DNA of 15,783 nt from Bacteroidales bacterium (GCA_012838875.1 DUOL01000042.1:1-15783), one strand, 5' to 3'. Positions 1-7,485 are shown, numbered from the stretch's first letter. Notes: generated by a model from the letters alone, not told the origin. Numbers and translations are program-made.

Positions 1-12
1 AAGAGCAAGGAG

Positions 13-41
13 AAAAAGAGCGCCTTTAGAAGCTCCTTTTT
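13..41. terminator. Possible bidirectional hairpin terminator
   Basis: An A-rich arm at 13-21 (AAAAAGAGC) can pair with 32-41 (GCTCCTTTTT) with one bulged C, around a 10-base loop. The 3' arm ends in five T, and the reverse strand has the matching arrangement, so it could end transcription in either direction. It may belong to a gene outside the left edge. A second small hairpin (CTATG at 44-48, CATAG at 54-58) lies just downstream. This is inferred from base pairing alone. Confidence 0.3.
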
Positions 42-65
42 CGACTATGCTATTCATAGCTCCTT

Positions 66-118
66 CCTGCGGACTTGGAGGCGGAGACCGACCCCGAGCG
101 AAGCGAGGGGGCACGCCC
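66..118. other. GC-rich intergenic block
   Basis: About 50 bases are far richer in G+C than the surrounding A+T-rich DNA. Near the right end lies CCCCGAGCGAAGCGAGGGG (92-110), which can fold with four C-G pairs, tandem G-A mismatches and two further pairs around a GAA loop. No RNA family was recognised. It could be one copy of a dispersed intergenic repeat, or part of a gene that lies mostly to the left. Bases 119-204 hold only the promoter and leader of the flippase gene. Confidence 0.4.
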
Positions 119-159
119 TAAAAAAAAATATAAAATAGCTTTTCTATCTAAAAATCGTG

Positions 160-167
160 TACTTTTG
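160..167 (+). promoter_or_regulatory. Bacteroidetes -7 promoter element (flippase gene)
   Basis: TACTTTTG matches the Bacteroidetes -7 consensus TAnnTTTG and is followed by C, as at the other sites in this window. It lies 37 bases before the TTG start at 205. No clear -33 TTG element is visible at the usual distance. Confidence 0.55.
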
Positions 168-204
168 CCTTGATAAATAAAAATCATAAAAACAATAAGT
201 AAGA

Positions 205-1656
205 TTGCAGAAAAAAGATTTTGTTTTTAATGTCGGATTGCTCATATTCCTCAATTTACTGATAAAACCTTTTTGGATTTTAGGTATTGACGTGGGGGTA
301 CAAAATAGTGTAGGAGCTTCACAATATGGGCTCTATTTTGCCGTATTTAACTTTACGTTTCTTTTTAATATGATTTTGGACATGGGGATTACGAATTTTA
401 ATAATCGTAATATTGCTCGTCATAATCAGTTATTACAAAAACATCTTTCCGGGATTTTAACGTTAAAGTTATTGCTTGGCTTAATATATATTGTTGTTAC
501 TTTGCTTGCAGCACTGTTAATAGGTTATAAAGGCTTACACTTGAAAATTTTGTTTTGGACCGCGCTTAACCAATTTCTAAATACTTTTATACTCTATTTA
601 CGCTCCAATATATCGGCGCTACTTTTATTCAAAACTGATAGTTTTTTATCCATTTTGGATAGGTTGCTAATGATTTTCTTTTGCGGTATTCTACTTTGGG
701 GAAACGTAACGACCACGCCTTTTCAAATAGAATGGTTTGTCTATTGCCAAACGGCGGCTTATCTGATATCTGCGATAATTGCTCTATTACTCGTTATAAA
801 AAAAGCGAAACTTCAAAGGCTATACTGGAATTTACCTTTTTTTCGATTAATTTTAAAGAAAAGTTTTCCGTTCGCCATTTTATTTTTGCTAATGTCTTTT
901 TACAATCGTATTGATTCTGTGATGATAGAACGTATATTGCCCTCTAATATAGCTACATTTCAAGCAGGCGTTTATGCCTCCGCTTTTCGATTGTTAGATG
1001 CCTTAGTTATGATTTCTTACCTTTTTTCAGTCATACTTCTTCCTTTATTTTCAAAGATGTTGAAGCAGAAAGAAGATTTAACGGGCATTATAAAAACCTC
1101 CTTTTCACTCTTATTTTTCTTTTCCGTAACCACTGTTACTTTATTAATATTATATCGAGAACCTATCCTCTCACTTTTATATAAAGAACATATTTTTGAA
1201 AGTTCGCAAGTTTTTCGCTTTTTAATCCCTTGTTTAATACCTATTTCGTTTACTTACATTTTTGGAACATTGCTGACGGCAAATGGGAATATGCGATTAT
1301 TAAATATAACTTCTATTGCAGGAATAGGGGTCAATGTGTTAGTGAATATTTTCTTAATACCTCATTTCCAAGCTGTTGGGGCGGCAATAGCCAGTTTGTC
1401 AACACAATCATTAGTTTGTATTTTGCAAATTATCATTGTATTTAAGGAATTGAAATTATCTTTTTCTAAAATTCCTTATATGAATTGTCTATTTTATACT
1501 ATTATACTTGTCCCGTCAGTTTATATTTTCTCTAAGATTCTTCCTTATAATCCATTGATAATCTTAATTTTATCTTCGTTTTTTGCCCTACTCTTAGCAT
1601 TTGTTACTCGTTTAATACCGTTAAAATCATTAAAAGAATTGAAACTAAAAATATAG
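205..1656 (+). CDS. Polysaccharide/oligosaccharide flippase, MOP superfamily (Wzx-like)
   Basis: Predicted 483-residue inner-membrane protein made almost entirely of hydrophobic helices, with short basic loops. The length and layout (about 12-14 helices) are typical of MOP-superfamily flippases (Wzx/RfbX, polysaccharide_synt), which move undecaprenyl-linked sugars across the inner membrane. The N-terminal region, with the GASQYGLYFAVFNF segment (about residues 37-50) and the DMGITNFNNRNIARH stretch (about 59-73), is characteristic of family members I know from Bacteroidetes. The start is a TTG codon: a stop (TAA, 196-198) lies three codons upstream in frame, and the next ATG would remove the first helix and the conserved N-terminal segment. 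No glycosyltransferase cluster is visible beside it, so its substrate (O-antigen, capsule or other) cannot be named. It ends 126 bases before the next gene, which has its own promoter. Confidence 0.85.
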   Translation: MQKKDFVFNVGLLIFLNLLIKPFWILGIDVGVQNSVGASQYGLYFAVFNFTFLFNMILDMGITNFNNRNIARHNQLLQKHLSGILTLKLLLGLIYIVVTLLAALLIGYKGLHLKILFWTALNQFLNTFILYLRSNISALLLFKTDSFLSILDRLLMIFFCGILLWGNVTTTPFQIEWFVYCQTAAYLISAIIALLLVIKKAKLQRLYWNLPFFRLILKKSFPFAILFLLMSFYNRIDSVMIERILPSNIATFQAGVYASAFRLLDALVMISYLFSVILLPLFSKMLKQKEDLTGIIKTSFSLLFFFSVTTVTLLILYREPILSLLYKEHIFESSQVFRFLIPCLIPISFTYIFGTLLTANGNMRLLNITSIAGIGVNVLVNIFLIPHFQAVGAAIASLSTQSLVCILQIIIVFKELKLSFSKIPYMNCLFYTIILVPSVYIFSKILPYNPLIILILSSFFALLLAFVTRLIPLKSLKELKLKI

Positions 1657-1672
1657 TTTTTTAAGCAAATTT

Positions 1673-1704
1673 CCATTTTTAAGAGAAAAAAATAATTAAA
1701 ATGG
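1673..1704. terminator. Inverted repeat after the flippase gene
   Basis: CCATTTT (1673-1679) is perfectly complementary to AAAATGG (1698-1704), with an 18-base A-rich loop. It lies 16 bases after the flippase stop and may act as a terminator, but the downstream sequence is mixed A/T rather than a clean T run, so this is tentative. Confidence 0.25.
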
Positions 1705-1735
1705 TAAAAAATATTTTTTATTTCAAAAAATATAT

Positions 1736-1743
1736 TAACTTTG
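1736..1743 (+). promoter_or_regulatory. Bacteroidetes -7 promoter element (small lipoprotein gene)
   Basis: TAACTTTG fits TAnnTTTG and is followed by C. It lies 39 bases before the ATG at 1783. No convincing -33 element is visible. It may also drive the M23 peptidase gene, which begins 60 bases after the small gene and has no clear promoter of its own. Confidence 0.55.
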
Positions 1744-1782
1744 CCAATTAAATAAAAGTGCTGAATATATGACCTATTGTTT

Positions 1783-2025
1783 ATGAAATACAAAAGATTA
1801 CTTTATACACTTTTAATTCTTATTTTTTCTTTTACGATAGTCGTTCCCTTGGAATCGTGCAAAACTTCTTATCGTAATTATAGGAAAATCAGTAAGAAGA
1901 AAAGAATTAAAATTAAAAGACGCTCTTATACGTCGTCTCATCGTAAAAAAATTAAAAAACATCCGGTACCTATTAATACAAAATATATTATTAAAACTCA
2001 GAGACGGACTACATACAATTTTTAA
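1783..2025 (+). CDS. Small, strongly basic putative lipoprotein
   Basis: Predicted 80-residue protein of no family I recognise. Residues 1-25 form a lipoprotein-type signal sequence: a basic n-region (KYKR), a hydrophobic core and a relaxed lipobox, L-E-S before Cys26. The 54 residues after Cys26 contain 21 Lys/Arg and no Asp or Glu, and are rich in Tyr, Ser and Thr. If lipidated, it would be a positively charged tail on the periplasmic or outer-membrane face, able to bind anionic partners such as LPS, nucleic acid or acidic proteins; that role is inference. I chose the ATG at 1783 over a TTG two codons upstream (1777). The promoter at 1736-1743 supports real expression. It sits 60 bases before the M23 peptidase gene and may be co-transcribed with it. 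The Glu at position -2 of the lipobox makes lipidation uncertain. Confidence 0.6.
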   Translation: MKYKRLLYTLLILIFSFTIVVPLESCKTSYRNYRKISKKKRIKIKRRSYTSSHRKKIKKHPVPINTKYIIKTQRRTTYNF

Positions 2026-2085
2026 CTATAAGGTTGTATTTGTTCTCATTTTATTTAATACAATAACTAACTATAGAATCATAAA

Positions 2086-3033
2086 ATGATGCTAAAAATA
2101 AAACTTTCACTTTTTTTTCTAGTTTTTATTGTTTTATCTCTCACGGCTCAGCAAGAAGACACATCGTACAAATATAATTTTGGTGGTCCGTATCCCATGG
2201 TTGATGATACAACATCAGAAGTGGAGATAGATACTCTTGGTTTTTATTTGGAAGATGAGATAGAATTTAACTTTGATGAGGATATTGATAATAATGCATC
2301 TATGATTTTCAACTATTTTGACTGGATGCCCGGTTACGGAACTTATCAAACGTTCGATATTCTTTCTACGCATTATAAGCATACGGTACAAGTTGAATCG
2401 GATACGTTAATACTTGGGGAGTACGTGGCACCGGCTAAATTTAAAGTTACTTCAAATTACGGTAGAAGGCGGAGACGCATGCACTACGGAGTTGATTTAG
2501 GATATCCTACCGGAACTCCTGTGGTTGCCGCATTTGACGGAATTGTCCGTATTTCTAAGAATAATGTTGGCGGGTACGGGCATCTTATTGTAATTCGACA
2601 CAATAATAATTTGGAAACTTATTATGCGCATCTTTCGTCAAGATTTGTAAACCCGGGGCAGATGGTGAAAGCCGGAGATACGATTGCTCTTGGTGGAAAT
2701 ACAGGAAGATCTTACGGCAGCCATCTCCATTTTGAAACGCGATATTTAGGTACACCTTTTAATCCTAATAAAATTATAGATTTTAATACTCATGAATTAC
2801 GGAGTGATACACTTATTGTTAATGGAAAAGGTATTAAAGTGTCGATTCCTGCGGCTACAGCTCAAAAAATTGAAACAGCAGCGGCTACAAACAAAGTTTA
2901 TCATAAAATTAGAGACGGAGAAACGCTCTCTTCTATAGCCAAAAAATATAGAACAACAGTCTCTGCTTTAAAACGATTGAACGGATTGAAAAGCGATTTT
3001 ATACGTGCAGGACGAACAATCCGAGTCCGATAA
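2086..3033 (+). CDS. Secreted M23 (LytM-type) peptidase with C-terminal LysM domain
   Basis: Predicted 315-residue exported protein. Residues 1-20 form a signal peptide (cleavage near LTA-Q). Residues 24-68 are strongly acidic, with 15 Asp/Glu and only one basic residue. An Arg run (127-131) leads into the M23 domain, about 117-231. Zinc and catalytic residues are visible: H133 and D137 in HYGVD, H182 in AHL, and H213/H215 in HLHF. Residues 271-315 form one LysM domain, which binds peptidoglycan glycans. All expected active-site residues are present, so it is probably an active peptidoglycan endopeptidase of the periplasm or outer-membrane inner face, acting in cell-wall turnover or division, rather than a degenerate EnvC-like activator. 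It follows the basic lipoprotein gene by 60 bases and converges on the heptose kinase gene, with 24 bases between the two stop codons. ATG codons occur at 2086 and 2089; either could start it. Confidence 0.9.
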   Translation: MMLKIKLSLFFLVFIVLSLTAQQEDTSYKYNFGGPYPMVDDTTSEVEIDTLGFYLEDEIEFNFDEDIDNNASMIFNYFDWMPGYGTYQTFDILSTHYKHTVQVESDTLILGEYVAPAKFKVTSNYGRRRRRMHYGVDLGYPTGTPVVAAFDGIVRISKNNVGGYGHLIVIRHNNNLETYYAHLSSRFVNPGQMVKAGDTIALGGNTGRSYGSHLHFETRYLGTPFNPNKIIDFNTHELRSDTLIVNGKGIKVSIPAATAQKIETAAATNKVYHKIRDGETLSSIAKKYRTTVSALKRLNGLKSDFIRAGRTIRVR

Positions 3034-3057
3034 TCTTTTCCGGAAGGGTTTCTTAGC

Positions 3058-4050
3058 TTAGATTAGTTTATTCTTTAAAATTTGTTGTTTTAATTCCTCT
3101 TTTTTAATGGGGACGACACCGGCATATTCACAAACAATACCGCCTGCTAAATTTGCTATTGCTGCAATTTGCGAAATGGGAATTTGCTCTATCAAGAGGA
3201 GTGTACTAACGGCAATAACTGTGTCGCCCGCTCCGGAAACGTCCGCAATTTGTCGTAAATAGGCGTTGTGGTGATAACTCTTATCTTCTTTTCTGTCGTA
3301 AACCGTTACTCCTTTCTCGGACAAGGTTGTCAATAAAAAGTCAAAATTCATTTTTTCGGCAAATTCTTTTATTGCCTCCTGAAGGGCTTGTAAATTAGAA
3401 AAATCCGTCTCTTGATTGAATCCTTCTTTTAGCTCTTTTAAGTTAGGTTTAAATAGGGTAACGCCTTGATAGTGATGAAAGTTTTTTCTTTTAGGGTCGA
3501 CAGTAACAATAATCTTATTTTTTTTAGCTAAATCAATGATTTTTGCTATTAATTCTTTGTTCAGAAGTCCTTTATCATAATCTTCAAAAATGATAGCGTC
3601 AACGGAGCGTGTCGTTATTAGCTTTTCAATCTTATTAAATAACTGTTGTTGTTCTTCTATTCCAATTTCTTGCCTATTTTCTTCGTCTACACGCAGTAAT
3701 TGTGAATGGTTTGCAATCATTCTATATTTCATAGTCGTTGTTCTCTGCGGAGAAGAAAAGATGGCATCGCTTGTTAAGTTATTCTTTTTTAATAGGTCGA
3801 AAAAAAGATTTTCATGATTATCCTTTCCGATAATAGAACATAGAATAGGCGTTGCGCCAAGTGATTGCAAATTTAAAGCGACATTGGCAGCTCCGCCGAG
3901 CCGATAATCACGACTTTTTATTTCTAACACCGGCACGGGCGATTCGGGAGAAATTCTGTTGACACTTCCCGTCCAGTACGCATCTATCATTACATCTCCA
4001 ATTACTAGTATTGTATATTTCTTGAAGTTCTCAAATATTTTTTCAATCAT
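3058..4050 (-). CDS. hldA: D-glycero-D-manno-heptose-7-phosphate kinase (RfaE domain I, PfkB family)
   Basis: Predicted 330-residue PfkB/ribokinase-fold kinase. The N-terminal part contains the RfaE/HldE signature: GDVMIDAYWTGSVNRISPE (about 18-36) and RLGGAANVALNL (50-61). The C-terminal nucleotide-binding and catalytic motif DVSGAGDT (270-277) has the catalytic Asp at 276. The length matches the kinase domain alone; there is no fused adenylyltransferase domain, so the second step (AMP transfer to heptose 1-phosphate) must be encoded elsewhere. The expected reaction is ATP-dependent phosphorylation of D-glycero-D-manno-heptose 7-phosphate at C1, in ADP-heptose synthesis for LPS core. It is the third gene of an apparent operon after aroB and the DUF389 gene, starting 24 bases after the latter's stop. 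Another PfkB sugar kinase specificity is possible but less likely given the RfaE-like N-terminus. Confidence 0.85.
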   Translation of the reverse strand: MIEKIFENFKKYTILVIGDVMIDAYWTGSVNRISPESPVPVLEIKSRDYRLGGAANVALNLQSLGATPILCSIIGKDNHENLFFDLLKKNNLTSDAIFSSPQRTTTMKYRMIANHSQLLRVDEENRQEIGIEEQQQLFNKIEKLITTRSVDAIIFEDYDKGLLNKELIAKIIDLAKKNKIIVTVDPKRKNFHHYQGVTLFKPNLKELKEGFNQETDFSNLQALQEAIKEFAEKMNFDFLLTTLSEKGVTVYDRKEDKSYHHNAYLRQIADVSGAGDTVIAVSTLLLIEQIPISQIAAIANLAGGIVCEYAGVVPIKKEELKQQILKNKLI

Positions 4051-4074
4051 GGTTTTAAAATTTTAAACTCTTTA

Positions 4075-5520
4075 TTAATTATCTTTTACATCAACAAGTT
4101 GAATTTCATTAACATTTAATCGAACCTGTAGCCATTTGTTTAATTTTTCTTTAACTGGTGCGATAGCTTCCTGTTGCCATACAAGATAAATAGTTGGAAG
4201 TTCTTTTTTAGTAACAGAGTCGCCAATATCGTAATAGAATGTGTTAGCAATCGAAAAAGATTTAATTTCAGGATATTGTACCGCCATTTCAAGAGAAATT
4301 CTATCATAAATATCTAAGTTATTCCTTAAGACTTTATTCTGTTCTTGCAATACAAAGATTGTTGAATCTTTTTTAGCTATTTGCCGTTCATTCATCGCTA
4401 ATACATTTTCCAAAAGTTCTGATTCTATGCCGGTAGAAGAAAATGCTCCTGTTTGCTTAATAACCAAATTCGTATTTTTTAATCCAAATTCGTTAAGTTC
4501 TTTTTTTAAAAACAGCTGTTCCTTTTCTGTAAGTTCTCGTCCAATTAATGAGAGAGAAATAGTTGGAGTTTTTTTATCAAAATCTTTTGTATAGTTTACT
4601 AGTTGAATATCATTGAATAGCTCATTTGTTTGAATAGCATTGATATATTTTATTGTTTGAGTTTCAAAAGAGGCTTTATTAACAACATTATAAGCAATGA
4701 AAATGCTCGGTATTAAAACAATAATAGAAAAGATGTAGATGGAGCGTTTTACAAATTTATGTCTCTTTTCATCTACATATTTTTTTTGTGGAAATTTTAG
4801 GTAACGCACCATTATAAAGGTTGCAAGTGCGATAAAGAATGAATTAATAAAAAATAGATAAAAAGCCCCGATGAAGAATTGCATTTGTCCTGTTCCGATT
4901 CCGTAGCCGGCAGTACAAAGTGGAGGCATAAGTGCGGTAGCAATAGCAACCCCGGAAATGACAGTGAAAGGTTGATCTTTACGCGAAATAGCCACAATCC
5001 CTGCAAAACCGCCAAAAAATGCGATAAAAACATCGAAAATAGTTGGCGTTGTTCGAGCTAATAGCTCTGATTGTGCGTCACTCAACGGGGTTAGTAAAAA
5101 GTATGACGATGAAGCAAGTAAGCTAATGACAACCATTACTAAAAGATTTTTTAGCGATTTCCTCAACAATTCACTATCGCTAATTCCTATTGCTAAGCCA
5201 ATGCCGTTAATAGGACCCATAAGAGGTGAAATTAACATAGCTCCAATAATGACAGCCGTAGAGTTAACATTGAGACCTACCGAAGCGACAATAATTGCAA
5301 AAGCAAGAATCCATGTATTTACACCACGAAATTCTACCGCCTTTTTGATAGACATTATTGTAGAATCAACGTCCGTATCCTCATTCAGTTTAACTAAATC
5401 CACTACGTAAGTATAGATTTTTTTAAAAACTTCTTTGAATGTTATTTTTTCATTTAAAGAGGAACTATCGGTTTCCCCTACATTATTTACCTTTTTTTCT
5501 TCTTCCATTTTTTCTTTCAT
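4075..5520 (-). CDS. DUF389 family integral membrane protein
   Basis: Predicted 481-residue membrane protein of the DUF389 family (TIGR00341/TIGR00271-like), function unknown. About residues 60-245 form the DUF389 core: several helices with the conserved polar and Gly/Pro-rich stretches NSTAVIIGAMLISPLMGPI (86-104) and GVAIATALMPPLCTAGYGIG (190-209). A further helix lies near 260-280. The last ~200 residues are hydrophilic and probably extracytoplasmic, with a predicted helical stretch around 375-410 and mixed alpha/beta segments. I chose the ATG at 5520; a longer frame from 5571 would overlap aroB by 29 bases and adds a non-conserved basic N-terminus. It lies 22 bases after the aroB stop and 24 bases before the heptose kinase gene, so the three are probably co-transcribed. 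Metabolic linkage to its neighbours is not evident. Confidence 0.85.
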   Translation of the reverse strand: MKEKMEEEKKVNNVGETDSSSLNEKITFKEVFKKIYTYVVDLVKLNEDTDVDSTIMSIKKAVEFRGVNTWILAFAIIVASVGLNVNSTAVIIGAMLISPLMGPINGIGLAIGISDSELLRKSLKNLLVMVVISLLASSSYFLLTPLSDAQSELLARTTPTIFDVFIAFFGGFAGIVAISRKDQPFTVISGVAIATALMPPLCTAGYGIGTGQMQFFIGAFYLFFINSFFIALATFIMVRYLKFPQKKYVDEKRHKFVKRSIYIFSIIVLIPSIFIAYNVVNKASFETQTIKYINAIQTNELFNDIQLVNYTKDFDKKTPTISLSLIGRELTEKEQLFLKKELNEFGLKNTNLVIKQTGAFSSTGIESELLENVLAMNERQIAKKDSTIFVLQEQNKVLRNNLDIYDRISLEMAVQYPEIKSFSIANTFYYDIGDSVTKKELPTIYLVWQQEAIAPVKEKLNKWLQVRLNVNEIQLVDVKDN

Positions 5521-5542
5521 ACAATTTTTTTTAAAAATAATT

Positions 5543-6568
5543 TTATCGCAAGTCGTTTTGTAAAATTTCAACTATTTCAGCAATTTCTACTTTTTGTTTC
5601 AACGAAATTTTACCGATATCATTGAGTAAAGGTAAAAAAACAGTTTGGAGCATCGTTTTTTTATCATTTGAGATGTAGGAAGCAATTTCTAAAGATTCAG
5701 TTTTTGTAAAAGTCGGAATAGTAAAAAAACGTTTTATAAAATTAGAAATTTCCTCAGCTAATTTAGTAGATACAAGTTTTTTATAATTTGAAAGATAAAT
5801 TTCAAAAACAGTTCCAATAGCTACAGCGTTTCCATGTGAAATTTCATCTCCTTTCTTTAAGTAAAAACTCTCTATAGCGTGTCCGATTGTGTGTCCAACA
5901 TTCAATATTTGACGTTCATTTTTATCAAATGGGTCAATTTTGACAACTTCCGCTTTAAAACTTACAGCTTTATCAATCCACGTTTGTTTTATTTCGTCCG
6001 CAGATAGAGAAGGAATTTGTTTAATTTCATTCCACAAATCTCTTTTCGTGATGAGTGCATATTTAATCAGTTCGCCGAATCCATTTAATAATTCATTGTG
6101 AGTTAATGTTTTAAGAAAATTTTTGTCTATGAAAACCTTTTCGGGGAAATGAAAAGTGCCAATCATATTTTTAATATGATTAAAATTGATTCCATTTTTA
6201 CCGCCAATTGCGGCATCTATCATTGCCAATAGGGTAGTGGGGATATTTACAACTTTAATTCCTCTTTTATAAATTGAAGCAGCAAAACCGCCTATATCAG
6301 AAATAATTCCGCCTCCGAAATTAATACATAAAGCCTCTCTATCAACTTGTGCATCTGACATTTTTTGCCAAATCAGTTCACAAGTAGCCAAATTTTTTAT
6401 TTTTTCTGAGATTATAATCGGAATAATAATTTTTTTTTCTTTTATAAAATCGAAGTAGTTTGGATAGTAGTTCCAAACCGTTTCATCAGCAATAATCACT
6501 ATTGATGAGAAATTATGTTGAATGATAAAAGATTGTAAATTATGCTTTATCTCAATCATAGTACTCAT
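5543..6568 (-). CDS. aroB: 3-dehydroquinate synthase
   Basis: Predicted 341-residue cytoplasmic enzyme of the shikimate pathway. It converts DAHP to 3-dehydroquinate using NAD and a divalent metal. Family signatures are clear: GGGIISDIGGFAASIYKRG (85-103), IPTTLLAMIDAAIGGKNGIN (109-128) and KNMIGTF (133-139). The metal ligands are expected at E166 (NGFGELIKYAL), H226 (NVGHTIGHAIE) and H245 (ISHGNAVAIG). The frame is open upstream to 6658, but that start would run over the tRNA promoter and past a good minus-strand -7 element (6584-6591). I therefore place the start at the ATG at 6568; the ATG at 6559 (338 residues) is equally possible and would give a leader of about 20 bases. First gene of the operon with the DUF389 and heptose kinase genes. 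Confidence 0.93.
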   Translation of the reverse strand: MSTMIEIKHNLQSFIIQHNFSSIVIIADETVWNYYPNYFDFIKEKKIIIPIIISEKIKNLATCELIWQKMSDAQVDREALCINFGGGIISDIGGFAASIYKRGIKVVNIPTTLLAMIDAAIGGKNGINFNHIKNMIGTFHFPEKVFIDKNFLKTLTHNELLNGFGELIKYALITKRDLWNEIKQIPSLSADEIKQTWIDKAVSFKAEVVKIDPFDKNERQILNVGHTIGHAIESFYLKKGDEISHGNAVAIGTVFEIYLSNYKKLVSTKLAEEISNFIKRFFTIPTFTKTESLEIASYISNDKKTMLQTVFLPLLNDIGKISLKQKVEIAEIVEILQNDLR

Positions 6569-6583
6569 ATAAAATTCAAAATG

Positions 6584-6591
6584 CAAATTTA
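6584..6591 (-). promoter_or_regulatory. Bacteroidetes -7 promoter element (aroB operon)
   Basis: On the minus strand the sequence reads TAAATTTG followed by C, a match to TAnnTTTG. It lies 15 bases before the ATG at 6568 and 24 before that at 6559. It decides against the longer aroB reading frame, which would start upstream of this promoter. No clear -33 element. Confidence 0.55.
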
Positions 6592-6647
6592 CCCAATTAT
6601 TCTCTAAAAAAATGGGTTCTTTAAAATTAATATTAAGAATTAAGTTG

Positions 6648-6655
6648 TATTTTTG
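6648..6655 (+). promoter_or_regulatory. Bacteroidetes -7 promoter element (tRNA-Gln)
   Basis: TATTTTTG followed by C, 13 bases before the first base of the tRNA. It is divergent to the aroB promoter 56 bases away. The short distance to the mature 5' end suggests a very short leader to be removed by RNase P. Confidence 0.6.
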
Positions 6656-6668
6656 CAATCCTAACTAT

Positions 6669-6739
6669 TGCCTTGTGGTGTAATGGTAGCACAGCAGATT
6701 CTGGTTCTGTTTGTATGGGTTCGAGTCCTATCAGGGCAA
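6669..6739 (+). tRNA. tRNA-Gln (anticodon CUG)
   Basis: A full cloverleaf can be drawn. The acceptor TGCCTTG (6669-6675) pairs with CAGGGCA (6732-6738), with one T-G wobble, and A6739 is the discriminator. The D arm has a GTG/CAC stem. The anticodon stem GCAGA/TCTGT holds the loop TTCTGGT, giving anticodon CTG, which reads CAG (Gln). The T arm ATGGG/CCTAT holds loop TTCGAGT. CCA is not encoded, so it must be added after transcription. The loop and first stem position carry U38 and U39, the kind of positions modified by TruA, whose gene is the convergent neighbour. The tRNA 3' end directly abuts the truA stop codon (6740), with no intergenic base, and no T-rich terminator follows before truA coding sequence. 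Confidence 0.95.
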
Positions 6740-7483
6740 CTAAAATAAGGGATAACGTACTTTTTCCAAAAAAAGAGCTTTTGCCGGTACGGAATAACCT
6801 GCTTTACATCTATTTTTACTATCAATAATTTTTTGAAATTCTGCTATCGTAATTTGTTCTCTACCTACTTCAAGTAGAGTACCTACGATAGCACGAACCA
6901 TATTACGTAAAAAACGGTCAGCCGTAATTGTAAAAATGAGGAGTTCTCCCTTTTCTTTCCAAAATGCTTCACTCACTTTACAAATATTGTTGTTCGTTTG
7001 TGTGTGCAATTTGGAAAAAGAGGTGAAATCGTCAGTTTGTAGTAGAAGTTGTGCGGCTTCGTTCATACGTTCTATATTCAATTTTTGCGGAATAAAATAG
7101 CAAAAAGGAAAATTAAAAGCCTCTTTTTGACGGGTTACATAATAACGATAAGTACGTGATAAAGCGTCAAAACGAGCGTGTAAATCGGCATCAACTTGAA
7201 AAATATTGTAAATAACAATTTCTTGCGGTAAAATAGAGTTGGATTGATAAATTAAAAGTTGTAGGTCGTTTTCAGTCAGCGTTTCAACGAAATCAAAGTG
7301 AGCATAATACTCCTTAGCATGAACGCCCGAGTCGGTTCGTCCACAACCGACTATTTTAATCGTTTCTTTTAGAAGAGTTGATAGTGTTGTTTCCAATACT
7401 TCTTGTACACTCTTATGTCGAGGTTGTATTTGCCAGCCATAAAAATGAGTGCCGTTGAAAGCAAGTTTGATAAAATATCTCAT
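6740..7483 (-). CDS. truA: tRNA pseudouridine(38-40) synthase TruA
   Basis: Predicted 247-residue enzyme that converts uridines 38, 39 and 40 of the tRNA anticodon arm to pseudouridine. The catalytic motif GRTDSGVHA (48-56) carries the nucleophile Asp51. Other TruA segments are visible: FNGTHFYGWQIQP (9-21), LHARFDALSRTYRYYV (about 100-115) and FLRNMVRAIVGTLLEVG near residues 194-210. The length is normal. The ATG at 7483 follows the stop of the nucleotidyltransferase gene by two bases, so translation is probably coupled. Last gene of the operon with the T9SS surface protein and nucleotidyltransferase. Its TAG stop directly touches the convergent tRNA-Gln. Confidence 0.95.
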   Translation of the reverse strand: MRYFIKLAFNGTHFYGWQIQPRHKSVQEVLETTLSTLLKETIKIVGCGRTDSGVHAKEYYAHFDFVETLTENDLQLLIYQSNSILPQEIVIYNIFQVDADLHARFDALSRTYRYYVTRQKEAFNFPFCYFIPQKLNIERMNEAAQLLLQTDDFTSFSKLHTQTNNNICKVSEAFWKEKGELLIFTITADRFLRNMVRAIVGTLLEVGREQITIAEFQKIIDSKNRCKAGYSVPAKALFLEKVRYPLF

Positions 7484-7485
7484 AT

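Noticed and set aside
1..57. Possible start of a minus-strand gene (MNSIVEKGASKGALFLLAL) with AAGGAG just upstream
   Set aside because: Only 19 codons are visible, the SD-like motif is only two bases from the ATG, and the region is dominated by inverted repeats. It cannot be told from chance without sequence to the left.
1545..1793. 82-codon minus-strand open frame after the flippase
   Set aside because: It covers the flippase 3' end and the promoter and start of the small lipoprotein gene; low-complexity Asn/Phe/Ile composition typical of translated A+T-rich DNA.
2034..2042. Possible promoter TTGTATTTG before the M23 gene
   Set aside because: One base too short to fit TAnnTTTG; co-transcription from 1736 is the simpler reading.
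3034..3057. Possible terminator between the convergent M23 and heptose kinase genes
   Set aside because: TTCCGGAA is a palindrome with no loop, and there is no following T run, so it does not form a standard terminator.
5126..5410. 94-codon plus-strand open frame
   Set aside because: It is antisense to the conserved DUF389 core and has no promoter or recognisable domain; its length follows from the coding bias of the real gene.
6569..6658. 30-codon N-terminal extension of aroB
   Set aside because: It spans the aroB promoter (6584-6591) and the tRNA promoter (6648-6655), and its residues do not match the family N-terminus.
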